64,000 bases of DNA from Tetmemena sp. SeJ-2015 (GCA_027382625.1 JAJKFJ010022802.1:1-64000); one strand, 5' to 3'; shown: positions 52,671 through 64,000, counted from the stretch's first letter. Numbers and translations: made by a program. The notes: generated by a model from the sequence alone, not told the origin.

Positions 52671-55103
52671 TCAATTATTTATATTTTTATTTCTCTGTTA
52701 TAATTAGATACTCCACACTTGAATTGCTTAAATGATTCCCGACTAAAGTATTAGACATGTTTTAATCTTACAGAGGTTCAAAAGTTAAAGCTTTTCGCAT
52801 CTTACTATTGCCTTTGCAAGTTCTATTCCTCCTTCGTCTTATATATTATTGTTCTCTAAAAAAATTAATTCAACAAATGAGGCTTACTTAAGTAGAGAAT
52901 TTCAAGCGAGGGAAATTTATTCAACTGCTCTGAAAGTGCAATCACTCCTCTGTTTCCAATCAGGTTATTGTTTAGAGATAGGATTCTGAGTTTGGGATTC
53001 TTAAGAATCAATTCATTAGTTAAAAATGAAATCATGTCATCATCTATGCCTTTTTCATCTATATTGAAATATATTAGAGAGGTATAAGGAGTATTAATTT
53101 CTTACTTAGGTTGATCATTTCACTCTCAATGTTGACGCACGATAGAATATTTTCCACCTTTCTGAGAATGAGGTTAAAATCGAGAGATGACTGCACCTTC
53201 ATCATCTTCTAATTAGGATTGAAAGTCAATCTTTTCTGAGTGTTGGAAAGCTCTGACATATCAAGTTGAATATTAGCAGTTTAAACAGTGCTTAAAGGAG
53301 ATTTCATTCTCTCAAATTAGTTTGAAGATCTCTTTACTACCGAAGGCGATAAGACACTTGCGTGATCTCTTGAAGTGCTGATTTTATCTTTTTGCGTTGA
53401 AAGTTGCTTCTATGGCTAAGCTGAGAGCGTCATATATGCTTAGGCCTTGCTACTGCTAATTTAGTTGTTGAAAGTAGAATTAGAGGTTGAGGATTAATCT
53501 TTCTAGGATGAGTTGACTTGGTGTTTAAATCACTTAATAAGGTAAAAATGTTTCTTGAAAGTAGATTTTCTCTTGCCAACGCTCTTAGAATGATTCCTGG
53601 TCGTGCCACTTGATATTCCAGACTTTTGAAGTACATTTTTCTGACTTAAAGTGCTCTCCTCATTAATACACTTCATTGACATAACTGGACCACTGGGCTA
53701 GATATTCTGCTAAATCTTTTCTACGTGGTCAAAGGTATCTGTAAATCAATCTCTATTCTGCCAAGCTTTGACTACGGATATCCATGCTTTTTGTAGTAAT
53801 CTGACAAAGCTTGCAGATCGTGACGTACACTATTCTTTAAAATTAAGAATCAAACTTAGTGTAGGTAGTCTCATCATCGGGATGCGCAATAGTAGATATC
53901 GTAATGTCACTTAAAAGTCTCTTAAACTACTCAGGTTGATTCTATTCTCCTCCAAGTTACTAGAGTGACTAGAAACTGCTTCCGCAGTCTTGAAATTATT
54001 GTAGTAGTTTTCTACGTCCATAATCAGATCCTGCAGTTTTATTCTACTCTGGGGATCTCTCCTCAGAGCCCTGTGCAAAATTTTTGAGAGAAAAGGGTCT
54101 ATGCAATCCTCGAATACCTAAAACTTGTTATCTCTTTCATTAAAGGGCACCAATCCTGTCAATATTTCGTGCAAGAGTATACCAAGAGACCACACATCGC
54201 CTTCAACTGAGAATGATTACTCAGGAGGGAGGTACTACTGATAATTTTGAAAGATATGCTTCTTTTGCTGGAAATTCTTGGAGCAACCACCAAAATTCAC
54301 GTCATGAAGGTTGTAAATCTGCAATTGCGCTTTGTTCTTCGTCAAGAATATTAAATTAGGATGAATAGCCCCAATAAAAAAGTAGAACCTTCATATGAAT
54401 AATTCATAAAAGTTAATTTGAATGACAAAGTTTTTGTCATGTAAGTATTTGACAGCTCGACAAATTTAGAGAAAGAAGACCATACCTTTTCTGGGGTTCT
54501 TGAGAGGAAGAATTTTTTTAAGTGATTGATTTGAGGCAGTTAAAAAAATGTAGATCGACTTATTGAGATAGAATGACATTACATACTTTGTGAGATGCTC
54601 ATGATTTAGATTTTGATACATCTGCTGCTCTTTGCTAGAGATATCTTGGCTTTACTCGGATATTCTTTTACGCTTGATCATGAAAAACTCATTGTCAAAG
54701 AAAGAACTTCCGTAATAGAATATCATTTCTAGCTTATCATTTTTCTCTTGGTGTAAAATGTCGTAGTTAAATTACAATTATAAAAATAAGGAGTACTTTA
54801 GCAATATAATGCTTTAAGTTTATTTAGGATGAAAGCATTATCTTCAAAGTTATTACTCTAATACTAGTTCTTATCCGCATTAACTTAGCTCGCATAGCTT
54901 ATTCCGCTTTGTGATTTCATGCTTGCCATTGATTGGTTGCGTTGCATCTATGCAAAATATATTGATAATATATCCATCTGGAGATAGTCAGAGAGACTTT
55001 TATGGCTATCACTTGATTTCGCCTTCATGTGCTCCAGGTTTCTGTGAGGATTTGTTGACTAAAACTTAACAGTTGGATGGCTAGTAGCAGGATTATTATC
55101 CAT
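52671..55103 (-). CDS. Pseudokinase with C-terminal leucine-rich repeats
   Basis: ATG 55103 starts a Ser/Gln-rich leader (MDNNPATSHPTVKFQ..). Kinase-fold landmarks follow: KSIYIFLTASNQSLKKILPL, CRAVKYLHDKNFVIHPNLIF (catalytic-loop position), YNLHDVNFGG (DFG position), YLPPEQSFSVEGDVWSLGI with LLHEILTGLVPF after it (subdomains VIII-IX) and FLSKILHRALRRDPQSRI (XI). The catalytic Asp of HRD is absent and DFG reads DVN, so it is probably catalytically dead. The C-terminal part is an RNI-type LRR (LRILSLNNNLIGNRGVIALS; KNNNIQDEGGIELAKAIV). A 57-bp IES (54362-54423) and a 32-nt intron (52856-52887) were defined; other joins remain. Stop TGA 52671-52673. Confidence 0.8.
52856..52887 (-). other. Intron, 32 nt (pseudokinase-LRR gene)
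   Basis: Minus strand GTAAGC..TTTTAG. Splicing restores the LRR SLEILYLKNNNIQDEGG. Confidence 0.82.
54362..54423. other. IES, 57 bp, pointer TGAAT (pseudokinase gene)
   Basis: TGAAT at 54362-54366 and 54419-54423. The segment has an in-frame TGA; removal joins LHDKNFVI to HPNLIFL without changing frame. Confidence 0.75.
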
Positions 55104-55201
55104 CATAAAGACTTAATTTTATCAATTTTAATTCAACTTAATAAATCCATCCATGCATCATTAATGAAATCATTCTGAAAGTAAAGTTATTATAATTCTT
55201 C

Positions 55202-57724
55202 TCAATTTTAAACTCTAAAGTCGATTAGATTCTTAGGATTGAAGCCATTCTCATTTTTGAAAAGGTCATAGAATTACGTTATATTAGTTCCAAGGTGCAA
55301 TACCTTAACATTCTTGAATTCATCTCTGTCTATTAGTTCCCTACATATAAAATTAGCGAAAACTTTACCAATTCTTACCTTAGAGTTTGAAAAAATTCGA
55401 TGGCTGAGGTTTCTATATAATGGGGAAACCTAACTCTTGAAAGATAAATATTTCTTAGAGCAAAATCCTCTTTAACGTAGCTGAAAAGGTCTAAAACTAG
55501 CTCTTTGCTCATATCAGAAATATTCAGAGATAAAGTTTTCAGCTTTTTAGACAAAAATCTTGGGAAATTGCCTCTATCTTAAAAGTTTAGATAGCTTGTA
55601 TTGCCAGTTGCGAGCTTATACTCTCCATACATGAAAGTGAAGTCTTCTAACGACTATGAATCTCAAAATATGAAGTTTGAAAAAAATTATAATCTCTCAA
55701 TGCTGGGCAAAATATTTCATCGAATCCACTCTAAGTCATTTGACATTCAGAGGCATTTAAAATTCTAAAAGTTAAATCAATTGAAAAATTATATTAGGAA
55801 ATCTTAAGATTCTTTAACTTTTAGCTATTTCTAATAAAATTAGAAAATTCTTCTATCCCTTCATCTTCATCCATTGGAATTTAATCTATCTTCAAGTCTA
55901 AGAGATTTGGACATGAATCGAAAAATCCCTTGATTACTTATCTTGAGAATTTCAGCTTTCTCGTTGTTTTAATTGATATGTCTAGCTTTTAAATGGAAAG
56001 ATTCTCAAATTTATCTTCTACGAAGTTATTTTCCTCCTCTCCACTAAATTTAGCTATAAAATATAAACTGGGTGCTTTGAACTCTTGTAAAATATCTCGA
56101 AAAAAGATAATTTTAATCTTACGTTTCAATTCTTAACTTGAGCTTCCTTAAGATTGGAAGTTTGAAAATTGATTTTAGAAATTGAAGTGAGTCAAACTTG
56201 GCATATAGCGTTAACTTTACTAAAGAAGAGTTTAGCATTTAATCTAGATCAAATGTAGTGTCCTTAAATAAATCGACTCTTAGATTTCTCAAGGCCTTAA
56301 ATGACTGAATTATTTGACTGAAATCTTCTACTAATATGTGTTTTTAATACTTTTTAATCCAAATTATAATTAATTTGGATGTTTTTATCGATTCTGTTAC
56401 GAAGAAAAAATGAGGTCAAACCTTTGCAGTTATCTGTTGACTGCTACTTCTTATTCCATTTTAGTTGGATTATTAGCAATTACTTCCTAGAGTAGAAGCT
56501 CTTTTAGGCTTGCAAGTTAGCTCAGCTTTAAAGTCATATCTTAAATAACAACAAATAATCGTCGATTTAATTAATCTGCATCGATCCTGAAGTATCTCAG
56601 TTCTATTCTTTTCAGCTGATTCAAAAATTTTAATTCAAGAGCCTGGCTTGGAATCTAAGGCGAAAAGTCCTATTGAACTAAAGTAAGCTTCTATATTTAA
56701 AGTATGAAATAAAAGTCTTAAATGATAGAAATTTTGTGAGGATAGGTATCACAACTCTATAGAAAGGGAAGCAGGAATAACCCATTGAATTCAGAGTCAT
56801 TGCTAATATAGACCTCTTTCAAAGAGTCAGCTTGACTTTTGAATAAATTTAGAAGAATCTCTGCCTCTTCCTAATCATCACCGAATTCCTCATAGATTTC
56901 AAACCACAGAGAAGTTAACCTATTCTTGTTATGCTCTTATAAATAACCAAAAAGTGTTTGAAGCCGATGAAAAGAACCTCCTTTGTAATGATATATAAAA
57001 AGAATTTTATATAATTAATATTCAGAAGACTTATGAAATGCCTTCAATTAAACTATTAAATATGATTAAGGGTGAAATCTAATTTCTTGACTTCTTGGAA
57101 TGCGCCAGAAGTTATTAAATCCCTCAATAGTAACTTTAGATTATCCTCATTCTGTGTTTTTAAATCCGTAATAGGTTTTATGCATTAGTAGCTCTATAAA
57201 TTGAGGTCTGAGATGCAAAAATTTATGATTTAATAATGTTTCAAAAATCTAATTTAATGAATGATAAACTTGTTGAATGTTTGGAGTAACCTCGACCTCA
57301 TTTATCCTCCTCTGAATTTTCTCCAGCTACAAATATTTGGCAAAATATAATTTATATATATATTTCATTATAGGTTAAGTAAAATTGTAGCTCTTGCTCC
57401 ATGTCTGATGAATAGGAACTGTTACTTGCCTTAACAAATCCCATAATCTTGAAATTGAAGAGTTTATCTGCTTTTGGAGGCAATTGAATGCTGTTGTAAA
57501 CATCAAAGATGAGTTGGATGCTTTCTCTATTTTGGTACTTGCTCTTGATAATTTAACTGTTCTCTGCAAAAGTCAGCTATCTTTTAGGATAATTGCTAAG
57601 TCACGAGATGAAGTTCAACGAAGTCAAATCGGTAGAGCAGCACCTTCGCCAAAATATGTAAGTTAGGTAGCTTCATTCTACTCTTAGATTTGCTCTTAAC
57701 TTCAATCTAATTTAGGCTCTCCAT
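55202..57724 (-). CDS. Leucine-rich-repeat protein
   Basis: ATG 57724 (MESLNQIEVKSKSKSRMKLP..) to TGA 55202-55204. Recurrent LRR-type strands, e.g. LKLLNLQISIKRF, ILRKLKLRI, LKTLSLNISDMSKELVLDLF and SLKEVYISNDSEF, spaced through the whole gene. The N-terminal 200 residues are helical (VTQQLSQKIADFCREQLNYQ). Several frame changes with TGAs (e.g. near 57450, 57370, 57130, 56990, 56080) indicate multiple unresolved IESs or introns; GTAA..TAG segments occur around 56330-56430. Cytosolic LRR proteins of this style are common in ciliates; function unknown. Confidence 0.6.
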
Positions 57725-57804
57725 AATGTAAAGTTCGATATTTAAAGATATAATACTGATGAAAAGGTTTTGCTAGATTCTGCTTAAAAATTAATCTATT
57801 AGTT

Positions 57805-58182
57805 TCATTTAATTAACTAGGATAGCATTTGTTCGAGAGCTGGACACAAATTACCAAAACCAAGGTTATAAAGTGAGTTGATCAGGTCTGAACCTTTAAT
57901 AGACACTCTGTTGTCTGAACCGATATCTGAAATTATTTCGTGAGTTATAAAGCAAATGAATTCTGTGAGTAGCTCTTGCGCTAAATCTAATGCACCCTGG
58001 TCAAGTTTGATAAAATTGCTAAAGTTTTAATCAAAATAATTGTACCCACCATTCATATTTTACCTTTCTTTATTACCAAATTATTGCTGATAAATAATAT
58101 TTTATTCATTTTGGATAGCTTAAAGCATAATTTTCTCTATTTTCTTTGTTGGTATGTGGATATCTTTGTTGAATGAACTCAT
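57805..58182 (-). CDS. NF-YB-like histone-fold protein (intact)
   Basis: 126 codons including the stop, ATG 58182 to TGA 57805-57807, uninterrupted. Begins DIHIPTKKIEKIMLQAIQ (position of the NF-YB first helix), then a Q/N/Y insert, then the histone fold ALDLAQELLTEFICFITHEI and SDNRVSIKGSDLINSLYNLG with FGNL following. This matches the NF-YB/HAP3 pattern ..EFISFITSEA..KRKTINGEDILWAMATLGFD. NF-YB dimerises with NF-YC to bind CCAAT; a Dr1-type role is an alternative. Confidence 0.82.
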
Positions 58183-58455
58183 AATTTACAATTTGAAAAC
58201 TTAAAATGAAAGACTATTTTTCAATTAAAGTTTGATAATTAAATGTTCAGCAAAAGTAATTATAGAAGCCTAAATTATCTTTATTTATTCCCAATTCCAA
58301 ATTCTTTAAATCAACTTCCTCTTGGTTATACTGATTTAGAAGTTAAAGTCTTCTCATTTCAGATTACAATTCTTTGTACTGTCCATAATCATAATCATCC
58401 TTCATAGAAATCTGTCCTCTATTATGGATCTAGGGGTGGACGGTTTTGTTCCACT
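58183..58455. other. Spacer between RPA1 stop and NF-YB-like start
   Basis: Contains a minus-strand open stretch MKDDYDYGQYKELQSEMRR.. (58407 down to about 58255). Because it lies just past the RPA1 stop it might be an alternative RPA1 C-terminus after an IES, or a tiny separate ORF. Otherwise AT-rich. Confidence 0.4.
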
Positions 58456-60510
58456 TCAAATTAACGAGAATACTAAGAGAGTTATCTTAAAAGATATTTA
58501 TTGTGAGCAGACCAATTCTTCATCCTCAAAATATTTCGTGCATGTGAATTAAAGTCTATTCTCTGAATTAGGATGAGAATATTGAGCTTGTACTTCAATT
58601 GTAAGATTCTTAAAAAGCCTTCTACTATAAAGATACTCAACTTCACTCTGCTGGTCATATCTAGAAGTAGATTGATAAGGGTTGACTTCCAAGAATCTTT
58701 CAGCAGGGCATCCCATCAAAGACTCACCGTGGCATCGGAAGAACTAAACTTGAATAGAGTCAGTAAAGTCAGAAATTGTTGCAGAGACTAAATAAGCAGG
58801 AACGAAAGTGTCATAATATTTCATGCAGCCCCTACATTCAAGACCTTTGTTAGTGATATGCATATTTCTTCTGCAATTTTTACCTGGACAAGCTTTGTAA
58901 AAAGGCGAATCATCTTGCTTAAATTTTGAGATATATCCATGAACAAAGAATTTATTTTTAAATTCCTCGGTGTTAATGTTATTGTATTGAGCAACTGGAA
59001 TTTGATAGTTCAGATAGTGTAGAAGCTCTAAAATTGTTTTGAACTTCTCTTATTTAATTCTCATTTTGTTTATTGGAGAAGGCTTTGGCCTGTTTTCCTA
59101 ATCTAAAGATTACGAGTAAGATTCAGAAGTACCGAAAGTGCTACTACTAGGAGAAAAAGACGTCTACCTTTGTTCTTTTTAGAAGCCAAAGTTGTTTTGA
59201 ACATAGTCATTCATTTCAGTAAGATTCTTGAGCTTCATCTTATAACCTGAATTCCGATACCACTGCTGAAGATCTCTGACTTGAGGCCACATACTTTAAG
59301 GGTTTATTTCTATAATAGACTCATCATTAGAGTTCATAGAAAATCTGCCGAAGTCACTTATCTTTGCATTTCTTACATATATAATAGTTGGAATTCTAGG
59401 ATCTAAATCATCAAAAACTACATCCTCCCTTCCCCATAAGCATAGCAAGGCACAATTTCCAGTTTAATCGGCAACAATTAAATTCGATCTCTATTTCATT
59501 CCTCCCGTTTTTAATGGAATGAAATTCGTGTAACCAATCTCCTCTATTACACCCATAAAGTCACACTTTTAACCTCTTTCAAGTTTTAAAAGCTCAGGAA
59601 GCTTTTTTAAATTATCTACACTCCCCTTAGGTATGAATTTTTCTTTGACTTCGCATTCTTTGACAAGAGCTTGCTTATCAAAAGCCAGAGAATATTTACT
59701 TGACATATTTGTATACCTGCTGCCACAAGTCTTAACATTTCCGCATGTAAAAATATAAACCTTGCCTTCTTAAAGTAAGTGCTCGTATCTCTCTACACCT
59801 TCTTTGAAAAAGGTAGCCTAAATAGTTGAGCCTGATGAATCTACTAGATCTATATTCATTAGCAGCCCTCCTCCCTTTTCATTTTGCCATGTTTTTCTAT
59901 CATGCTTCTTCAACACTTTAGCTTTAATAGTCCAATCGGTCGAATTAAGATCTAAATCTTAAATTGGGATGTAATTCGTTGTATTCAGTAGATTGAACTA
60001 TCTCCTGGATAAGACTTGCTCACTAAGTTACTTACTCTCATTATCTTAGTCTTAAAAAAGCTCAACTGGCTGAGGATGTGCCATATCCTCTGGATTACTA
60101 ACTCTTGTCAAAGATTTATGCTGATTATGATAATTACTACTTTATTCTTATTTTCTCTTTGAGAATAGCTTTTGCAGCTAATTTGGTTATTCTTAAGGAG
60201 GTTTCTCTGACACTTTAAATGGCTTTTTAATGATAAGAATCTTCTTATCAAAGCTGGTGCTTTTAGTATAGTCAAATACTTGTATAATTTGACCATTCTA
60301 TAACTTTTTAAGATCAATCTTGTAAGTTGCCTGCTTTATGAAGACAGCGCTAATCTGATCTTGATCATCAGATAGTTTCAGTTTTAAGGAAAGCTTTGGA
60401 TGATCGTTTATCAATTTGATGTCAACTATTTTAAAGGAATAGTCCTTGGGCTTAATCTGCTCCTCGGAACTCCAAATCTTTTTTATTAGCCCTTTTTAAA
60501 TCTAGTTCAT
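58456..60510 (-). CDS. RPA1: Replication protein A large subunit (RPA70)
   Basis: One uninterrupted frame of 685 codons, ATG 60510 to TGA 58456-58458. Order: N-terminal OB-like domain (SFKIVDIKLINDHPKLSLKL..), Q/S linker, DBD-A (YIPIQDLDLNSTDWTIKAKV; YIFTCGNVKTCGSRYTNMSS), DBD-B (CDFMGVIEEIGYTNFIPL; NLIVADQTGNCALLCLWG) and DBD-C with the zinc ribbon CPGKNCRRNMHITNKGLEC followed by RGC. It binds single-stranded DNA in replication and repair with RPA2/RPA3. The tail after VCSQ looks atypical, so the annotated stop may lie within an IES; otherwise complete. Notable for lacking any IES or intron. Confidence 0.94.
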
Positions 60511-60599
60511 TCTAATTAAAATTATACAAATATATTCTATGTAATCTAAAAATAAATTGAGATTGGGTGAATGTTTGAATTGTTTATTAAAATACTAAG
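60511..60599. promoter_or_regulatory. 89-bp divergent promoter (RPA1 / WD40 gene)
   Basis: RPA1 starts at 60510 (minus) and the WD40 gene at 60600 (plus), head to head. The 89 bp between are AT-rich and must contain both start regions and, if separate somatic chromosomes, both telomere-addition sites. Confidence 0.5.
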
Positions 60600-62496
60600 A
60601 TGGAATGGAATGAGGTGCTGTAATAGATAGAAGAAGATTCATAGTTTTAAAGTCTATAAAATAATAGAGGAGTTAAGGATATCCCAATCTATCTACAAAA
60701 TGGGTCTCCAATAGATATTAAGCGAGTTCTTATCAACTATAAAATCAAGAATTTACAGCAAATATTTATTCATAGTTATTATTTAATGTCAGATTGGGTA
60801 AGAATTCAGGAATCTAATAATCTCTGTAGAAAATGAACTTGATGGTAGTGAGTGAGAAATACGGCTTGATGATAATAGCAGCCCATAACTATCTTTAAGT
60901 TTTCAAGCTTGATCCAGTAACTTTCAAGTTAAGAGATTAAAAGAAATTTACAAAGCTAGACTTGTAAAGTGAGGTATAAGATAGAAGTGACTATTAATCA
61001 TTTTGATATAGTCCGAGATAAACAACTTAAAGCTTATAAATTGCAATGGGAGTGAGTTCATAGTGACAGTTGATTATGAAGGGAAGGGGAGAATGTTTTA
61101 TCTTGAAAACCTCGATAAGTAGCCAATTAAGTTCAGCAACATATCGAACGAGTATCCTGATAACTCTACTTGGAGCGTAGATGGTGCCTCGACTTAACCT
61201 CCTCGAGTAGTAGTGGGCTCGAATACCCATAACTGCACAGTATATAATTTGTAGAGTGGGCAGAAGTCAACAATAAATGCTCACTTACATAATGTGCCGA
61301 GTGTGGCTTTTTCTCCATGCGGTAAATTTTTCGCATCTACAAGTATCGATAAGTATGTGAGAATATGGGAAGAGAGGACAGATTATAGTATTACTTTAAT
61401 ATTTATTTATAAAATTAGATGGCGAGAGTTAAGAATATAGATGCTCCAGATAAACAGTTCCAAGCTCTGAATTTGGGTGGGCTGTATAATGGATAAATAA
61501 AAATTAATGTGAGATCTAATACAGCACAAAGAAGGAAAAATAAGGAAGTAAAAATAAAGCAAACAACTCTCAGAATACATAGAAGTTAACATATGAAGCG
61601 TTATAGCAATTAATAAGAGAGGCTTATGGACCAAATAGAAGCTAAGTTAGAGTGAGAGATGCAATGAGGTTAATTGAAAATTTAAATAGTTCGAGATAGC
61701 GAATGTTTCAGATGATTCTGCAATAAAATACGAGTTATGAGGATGACATGCTTGAAGAGAATCCTGATCTCGAGCAAGCGCTCAATTAATTAGGCGAAGA
61801 CAGCTTAGACGAAGATTAAAGTGAGAGTTCAAGCTCGACTAATTAATTGCCAGCTACTAATATTTAAAGATAAGAGGTACAAGCCGACTCCACAGCAGTT
61901 TATGATTAACCTATTCAAACAGGTACTGAAACTACAAACAAGGAGCTTTTGGAAAAGTACTTACTAATTCACTGCGGAAAACTTGAATTATCTGTGATTG
62001 ATGCTTCAAGTGGAAAATATTATGGAGATTAATAGCAAGATATAAGGAATCAAAGAAGCCAAAAAGATTTAATGAATATCATTTTGAGGTAGCATATATA
62101 AAATTAGATGTACTATGAAGATTTATCTCTTGGGAACATTTTGATGATGCGCAATTATTCTAGATATCTCTTTCTTGAATTCATAGAAGAATTTTCGCTT
62201 CTTGTTGTAGGAAACCAAGGATCTTATGACCTTCACTTTTTCAAGATCGTCAACTCATTAAGTTTGCTTTTTCTTTCTTTACATTAGATGATGAAGGTCA
62301 GAGTAAGTTTAGACTTCAGAGAGAATATGTATTCAAATGCAGCAGAATAGATGTGAGAATTCTAGGTGTCAGTGTAACCAGTAACTCTAATTCTGAAGAT
62401 AAATAATCAAATCATCAAAGGAAGGCCTGTAGAGTTTACATTTTAGATAGTGAAAAGAATCTTAATATTTTAGAGATAAGATCAACACAGAAATGA
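60600..62496 (+). CDS. WD40-repeat protein
   Basis: ATG 60600 (MEWNEVLQQIEED..) to TGA 62494-62496. Two introns (32 and 38 nt) give YGLMIIAAHNYLQVFKLDPV, SEFIVTVDYEGKGRMFYLEN, SVDGASTQPPRVVVGSNTHN and the classic WD repeat HLHNVPSVAFSPCGKFFAST with SIDKYVRIWE after it. Later parts are QDIRNQRSQKDLMNIILRQH, LLVVGNQGSYDLHFFKIV and RVYILDSEKNLNILEIRSTQ, again WD-like. An acidic disordered insert (DMLEENPDLEQALNQLGED..) lies at 61740-61850. Layout resembles fungal CRT10-type WD40 proteins, but this is tentative. Frame changes near 61420, 61650 and 62260 are unresolved. Confidence 0.75.
60798..60829 (+). other. Intron, 32 nt (WD40 gene)
   Basis: GTAAGA..CTGTAG; splicing joins MSDW to KMNLMVVSEKYG in frame. 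Confidence 0.85.
60974..61011 (+). other. Intron, 38 nt (WD40 gene)
   Basis: GTATAA..GATATAG; splicing joins LDLQSE to SEINNLKLINCNG in frame. Confidence 0.82.
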
Positions 62497-62564
62497 TGTT
62501 TGTATTTAGATAGTTTATGCAGGCTTTTGTAAATAAATCAAAATTCTAAATTTCAAAAGTAAAT

Positions 62565-63960
62565 TCAATAGATCCCAGAGATCAAAATATCTTTATATAG
62601 AACATAAATCATACTAATCTTTGTCTCCAATTAAAATGAACAAAGTTCCATGTTGAGTCTCATGAAATATTTCAAGAACTCGCAATATGTTCTCATTTCG
62701 TCATTTTCCAACTAGCTTAAAATTCCCCTTTAATCTTCACTCTCTATTATTTCTTCAATACAGCTACTATCCATATAATAGCTTCCCTTTAAATGAACTT
62801 TTAAGTAGGCTTCAAAATCTGATCTTAAATCTATGAATAGCTTGTTCTTTTTCCAATTGGGATTCTCTGTGTTTAACGCATCTTCAACTTTAAATGATGA
62901 AATTAAATTGAGTATTTCGTTCTTACTTTTAAAGTTTGCTAATTTAAATTCAACAGAAATAAGTGGGACTTCTATATCAGGCTGATAATCTAAAAATTCC
63001 ATCTCCCACCACCTCTATGCGAAGTATTCATTCTATTTGAGTGCTTAGATATTTGATTGCTCCTTAGGATTGAAACTAAAGTCACTCTAAATGAAACTGA
63101 GCGGTGAAAGCTAAGAAAATTGTCTCGCTTTCTCTATTATGGCCTCCACTTTTATCAGCCCTTAGAAGTTGTTTATCATAAGCAGGGTAGCATTTAAGTC
63201 TAACAAAAGCAATTTGTCTCTCAGTAGATGCAGAATTGACAGGGAAATGAAAAATAGATACTCAACTCTCTCACAGAAAAGATCTGTCCAGATATCTAAA
63301 ATCTCCTCATAGGACAAAGAGTGCGAGAAAAGAGTCATTACCCAAGACACTAAATACATATCATGCTCAAAATTAATAGTCTCAAAGTGTATGAAAAGCT
63401 CGGGATCGTAGTGACTCAAGAGCCTCTTTAAAATGAGACAAGGATATCGAAAAGCCAAGTTATTCCCAGTCCTATTATCTATGAAGTGAACCAAGTAACC
63501 TTGGTAAATCTGACTTTACAAATTTAAAAGAAAAAACTTAATTGAGTCAAAAGAGTATCAAGCTTTTGTGTTAGAGGTCCACTTCCATAGCTGATTTGAT
63601 TGAGATATAAAATAACTGCTATTGAATCTATCCCTTAGACATAGCAGACTTCATTTTTATAGAGTTTTAAAAACAAGAGGATGAAGTCAAAGATCTCTTT
63701 TTGAACAAGATTGCTTGAGAGTAAAGAGTGGAAATGCTCACACCTTCTTATATCGTTCCAAACTTGTTACTGATCATCCGCTCCAATAGATTCAAAGCAA
63801 GATACATCTGAAAGCAAGTAGTCTTTTATTAAATCTTTCTAGCCTCTTCTGGTTGTTTTAGACAGGAGCCTAGTCCACATTTAATTCCTCAAGAAAGGGC
63901 ATGAATAAAGGATCACAGAATTAAAGAAATGAAAATGTGATAAATTTTTGCGAGATGCTT
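62565..63960 (-). CDS. TBC-rhodanese protein (TBCK-like), 5' end near or beyond window edge
   Basis: Continuous minus-strand frame from about 63960 to TGA 62565-62567. Rab-GAP TBC landmarks: QVWNDIRRCEHFHSLLS, VCYVQGIDSIAVILYLNQ, DPELFIHFETINFEHDMYLV with SWVMTLFSHSLSYEE after it, ILDIWTDLF and ISILHLLRDKLLL. After a linker comes a rhodanese-like domain (PLISVEFKLANFKSK; KLFIDLRSDFEAYLKVHLKG with SYYM following), where the active-site Cys loop has degenerated. TBC followed by an inactive rhodanese is the C-terminal architecture of TBCK; its N-terminal kinase domain, if present, lies outside. The R of the TBC catalytic finger (IxxDxxR) reads VWNDIRR; the Q finger is YVQG. Confidence 0.82.
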
Positions 63961-64000
63961 GAATAATTTTGTTTTGAGGTATATTAGTTTATTGTAATAG

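Noticed and set aside
57590..57660. tRNA-like D-arm string (AATCGGTAGAGCAG) on the plus strand
   Set aside because: No acceptor stem, anticodon arm or T-arm could be paired around it, and it lies in the coding sequence of the LRR gene.
1..64000. CRISPR arrays, rRNA genes, bacterial-type operons
   Set aside because: No regularly spaced repeats, no rRNA-like conserved blocks and no ribosome-binding sites; genes, introns and code are ciliate nuclear.
1..64000. All frame breaks as sequencing errors
   Set aside because: Many breaks are flanked by exact direct repeats whose removal gives the right frame and conserved protein sequence, including a 13-bp and a 9-bp repeat; only a few remain that could be base errors.

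Overview
The window reads as germline (micronuclear) DNA of a hypotrich spirotrich ciliate of the Oxytricha/Stylonychia/Tetmemena kind. Four things support this. (1) Genes are open only if TAA and TAG are read as glutamine and TGA is the sole stop; an RPA1 gene runs 685 codons that way. (2) Introns are tiny (31-40 nt, GTAAG..TAG). (3) Most genes are broken by short AT-rich segments bounded by direct repeats (pointers) of 4-13 bp. Removing the segment plus one repeat copy restores the reading frame, which is the MDS/IES organisation of a germline genome. (4) A 4.35-kb transposon carries telomere-like C4A4 termini (a telomere-bearing element, TBE). All joins were worked out by hand; lengths and frames were checked, but no macronuclear sequence was available.

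Layout. 1-6.4 kb: end of a coiled-coil gene, a COQ8/ADCK kinase (-) and a tubulin-ligase-like TTLL gene (-) with many small IESs. 6.5-14.3 kb: three related membrane RING-finger genes (+); the first is split by the TBE and the third by a 508-bp IES. 14.3-16.2 kb: uninterrupted frataxin and a centrin-like gene. 16.3-21.1 kb: a polycystin-2-like channel (+) and a citrate synthase (-) whose pieces alternate A-B-A-B, so each gene lies partly inside an IES of the other. 21.2-24 kb: mostly AT-rich non-coding DNA.

24-38 kb: several Q-rich or coiled-coil genes, a 386-bp-arm inverted-repeat element with a GC-rich centre (32.25-33.46 kb), a cysteine-rich B-box-like gene and a lysine-rich gene. 38.4-43.3 kb: a pepsin-like aspartic protease whose first intron-bearing block is separated from the rest by a ~3.4-kb IES that contains another gene on the opposite strand. 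43.4-43.9 kb is extremely A/T-rich. 43.9-50.3 kb: an FCP/SCP-type phosphatase, a small Q/S-rich gene and a long coiled-coil gene. 50.4-64 kb: CTNNBL1, a pseudokinase-LRR gene, an LRR gene, an NF-YB-like histone-fold gene, RPA1, a WD40 gene and a TBC-rhodanese (TBCK-like) gene; RPA1, NF-YB-like and TBC-rhodanese are uninterrupted.

The genes are housekeeping genes of unrelated pathways and do not form operons. What unites the window is how the somatic genes must be cut out: small IESs, one transposon, and large IESs that carry parts or all of other genes.
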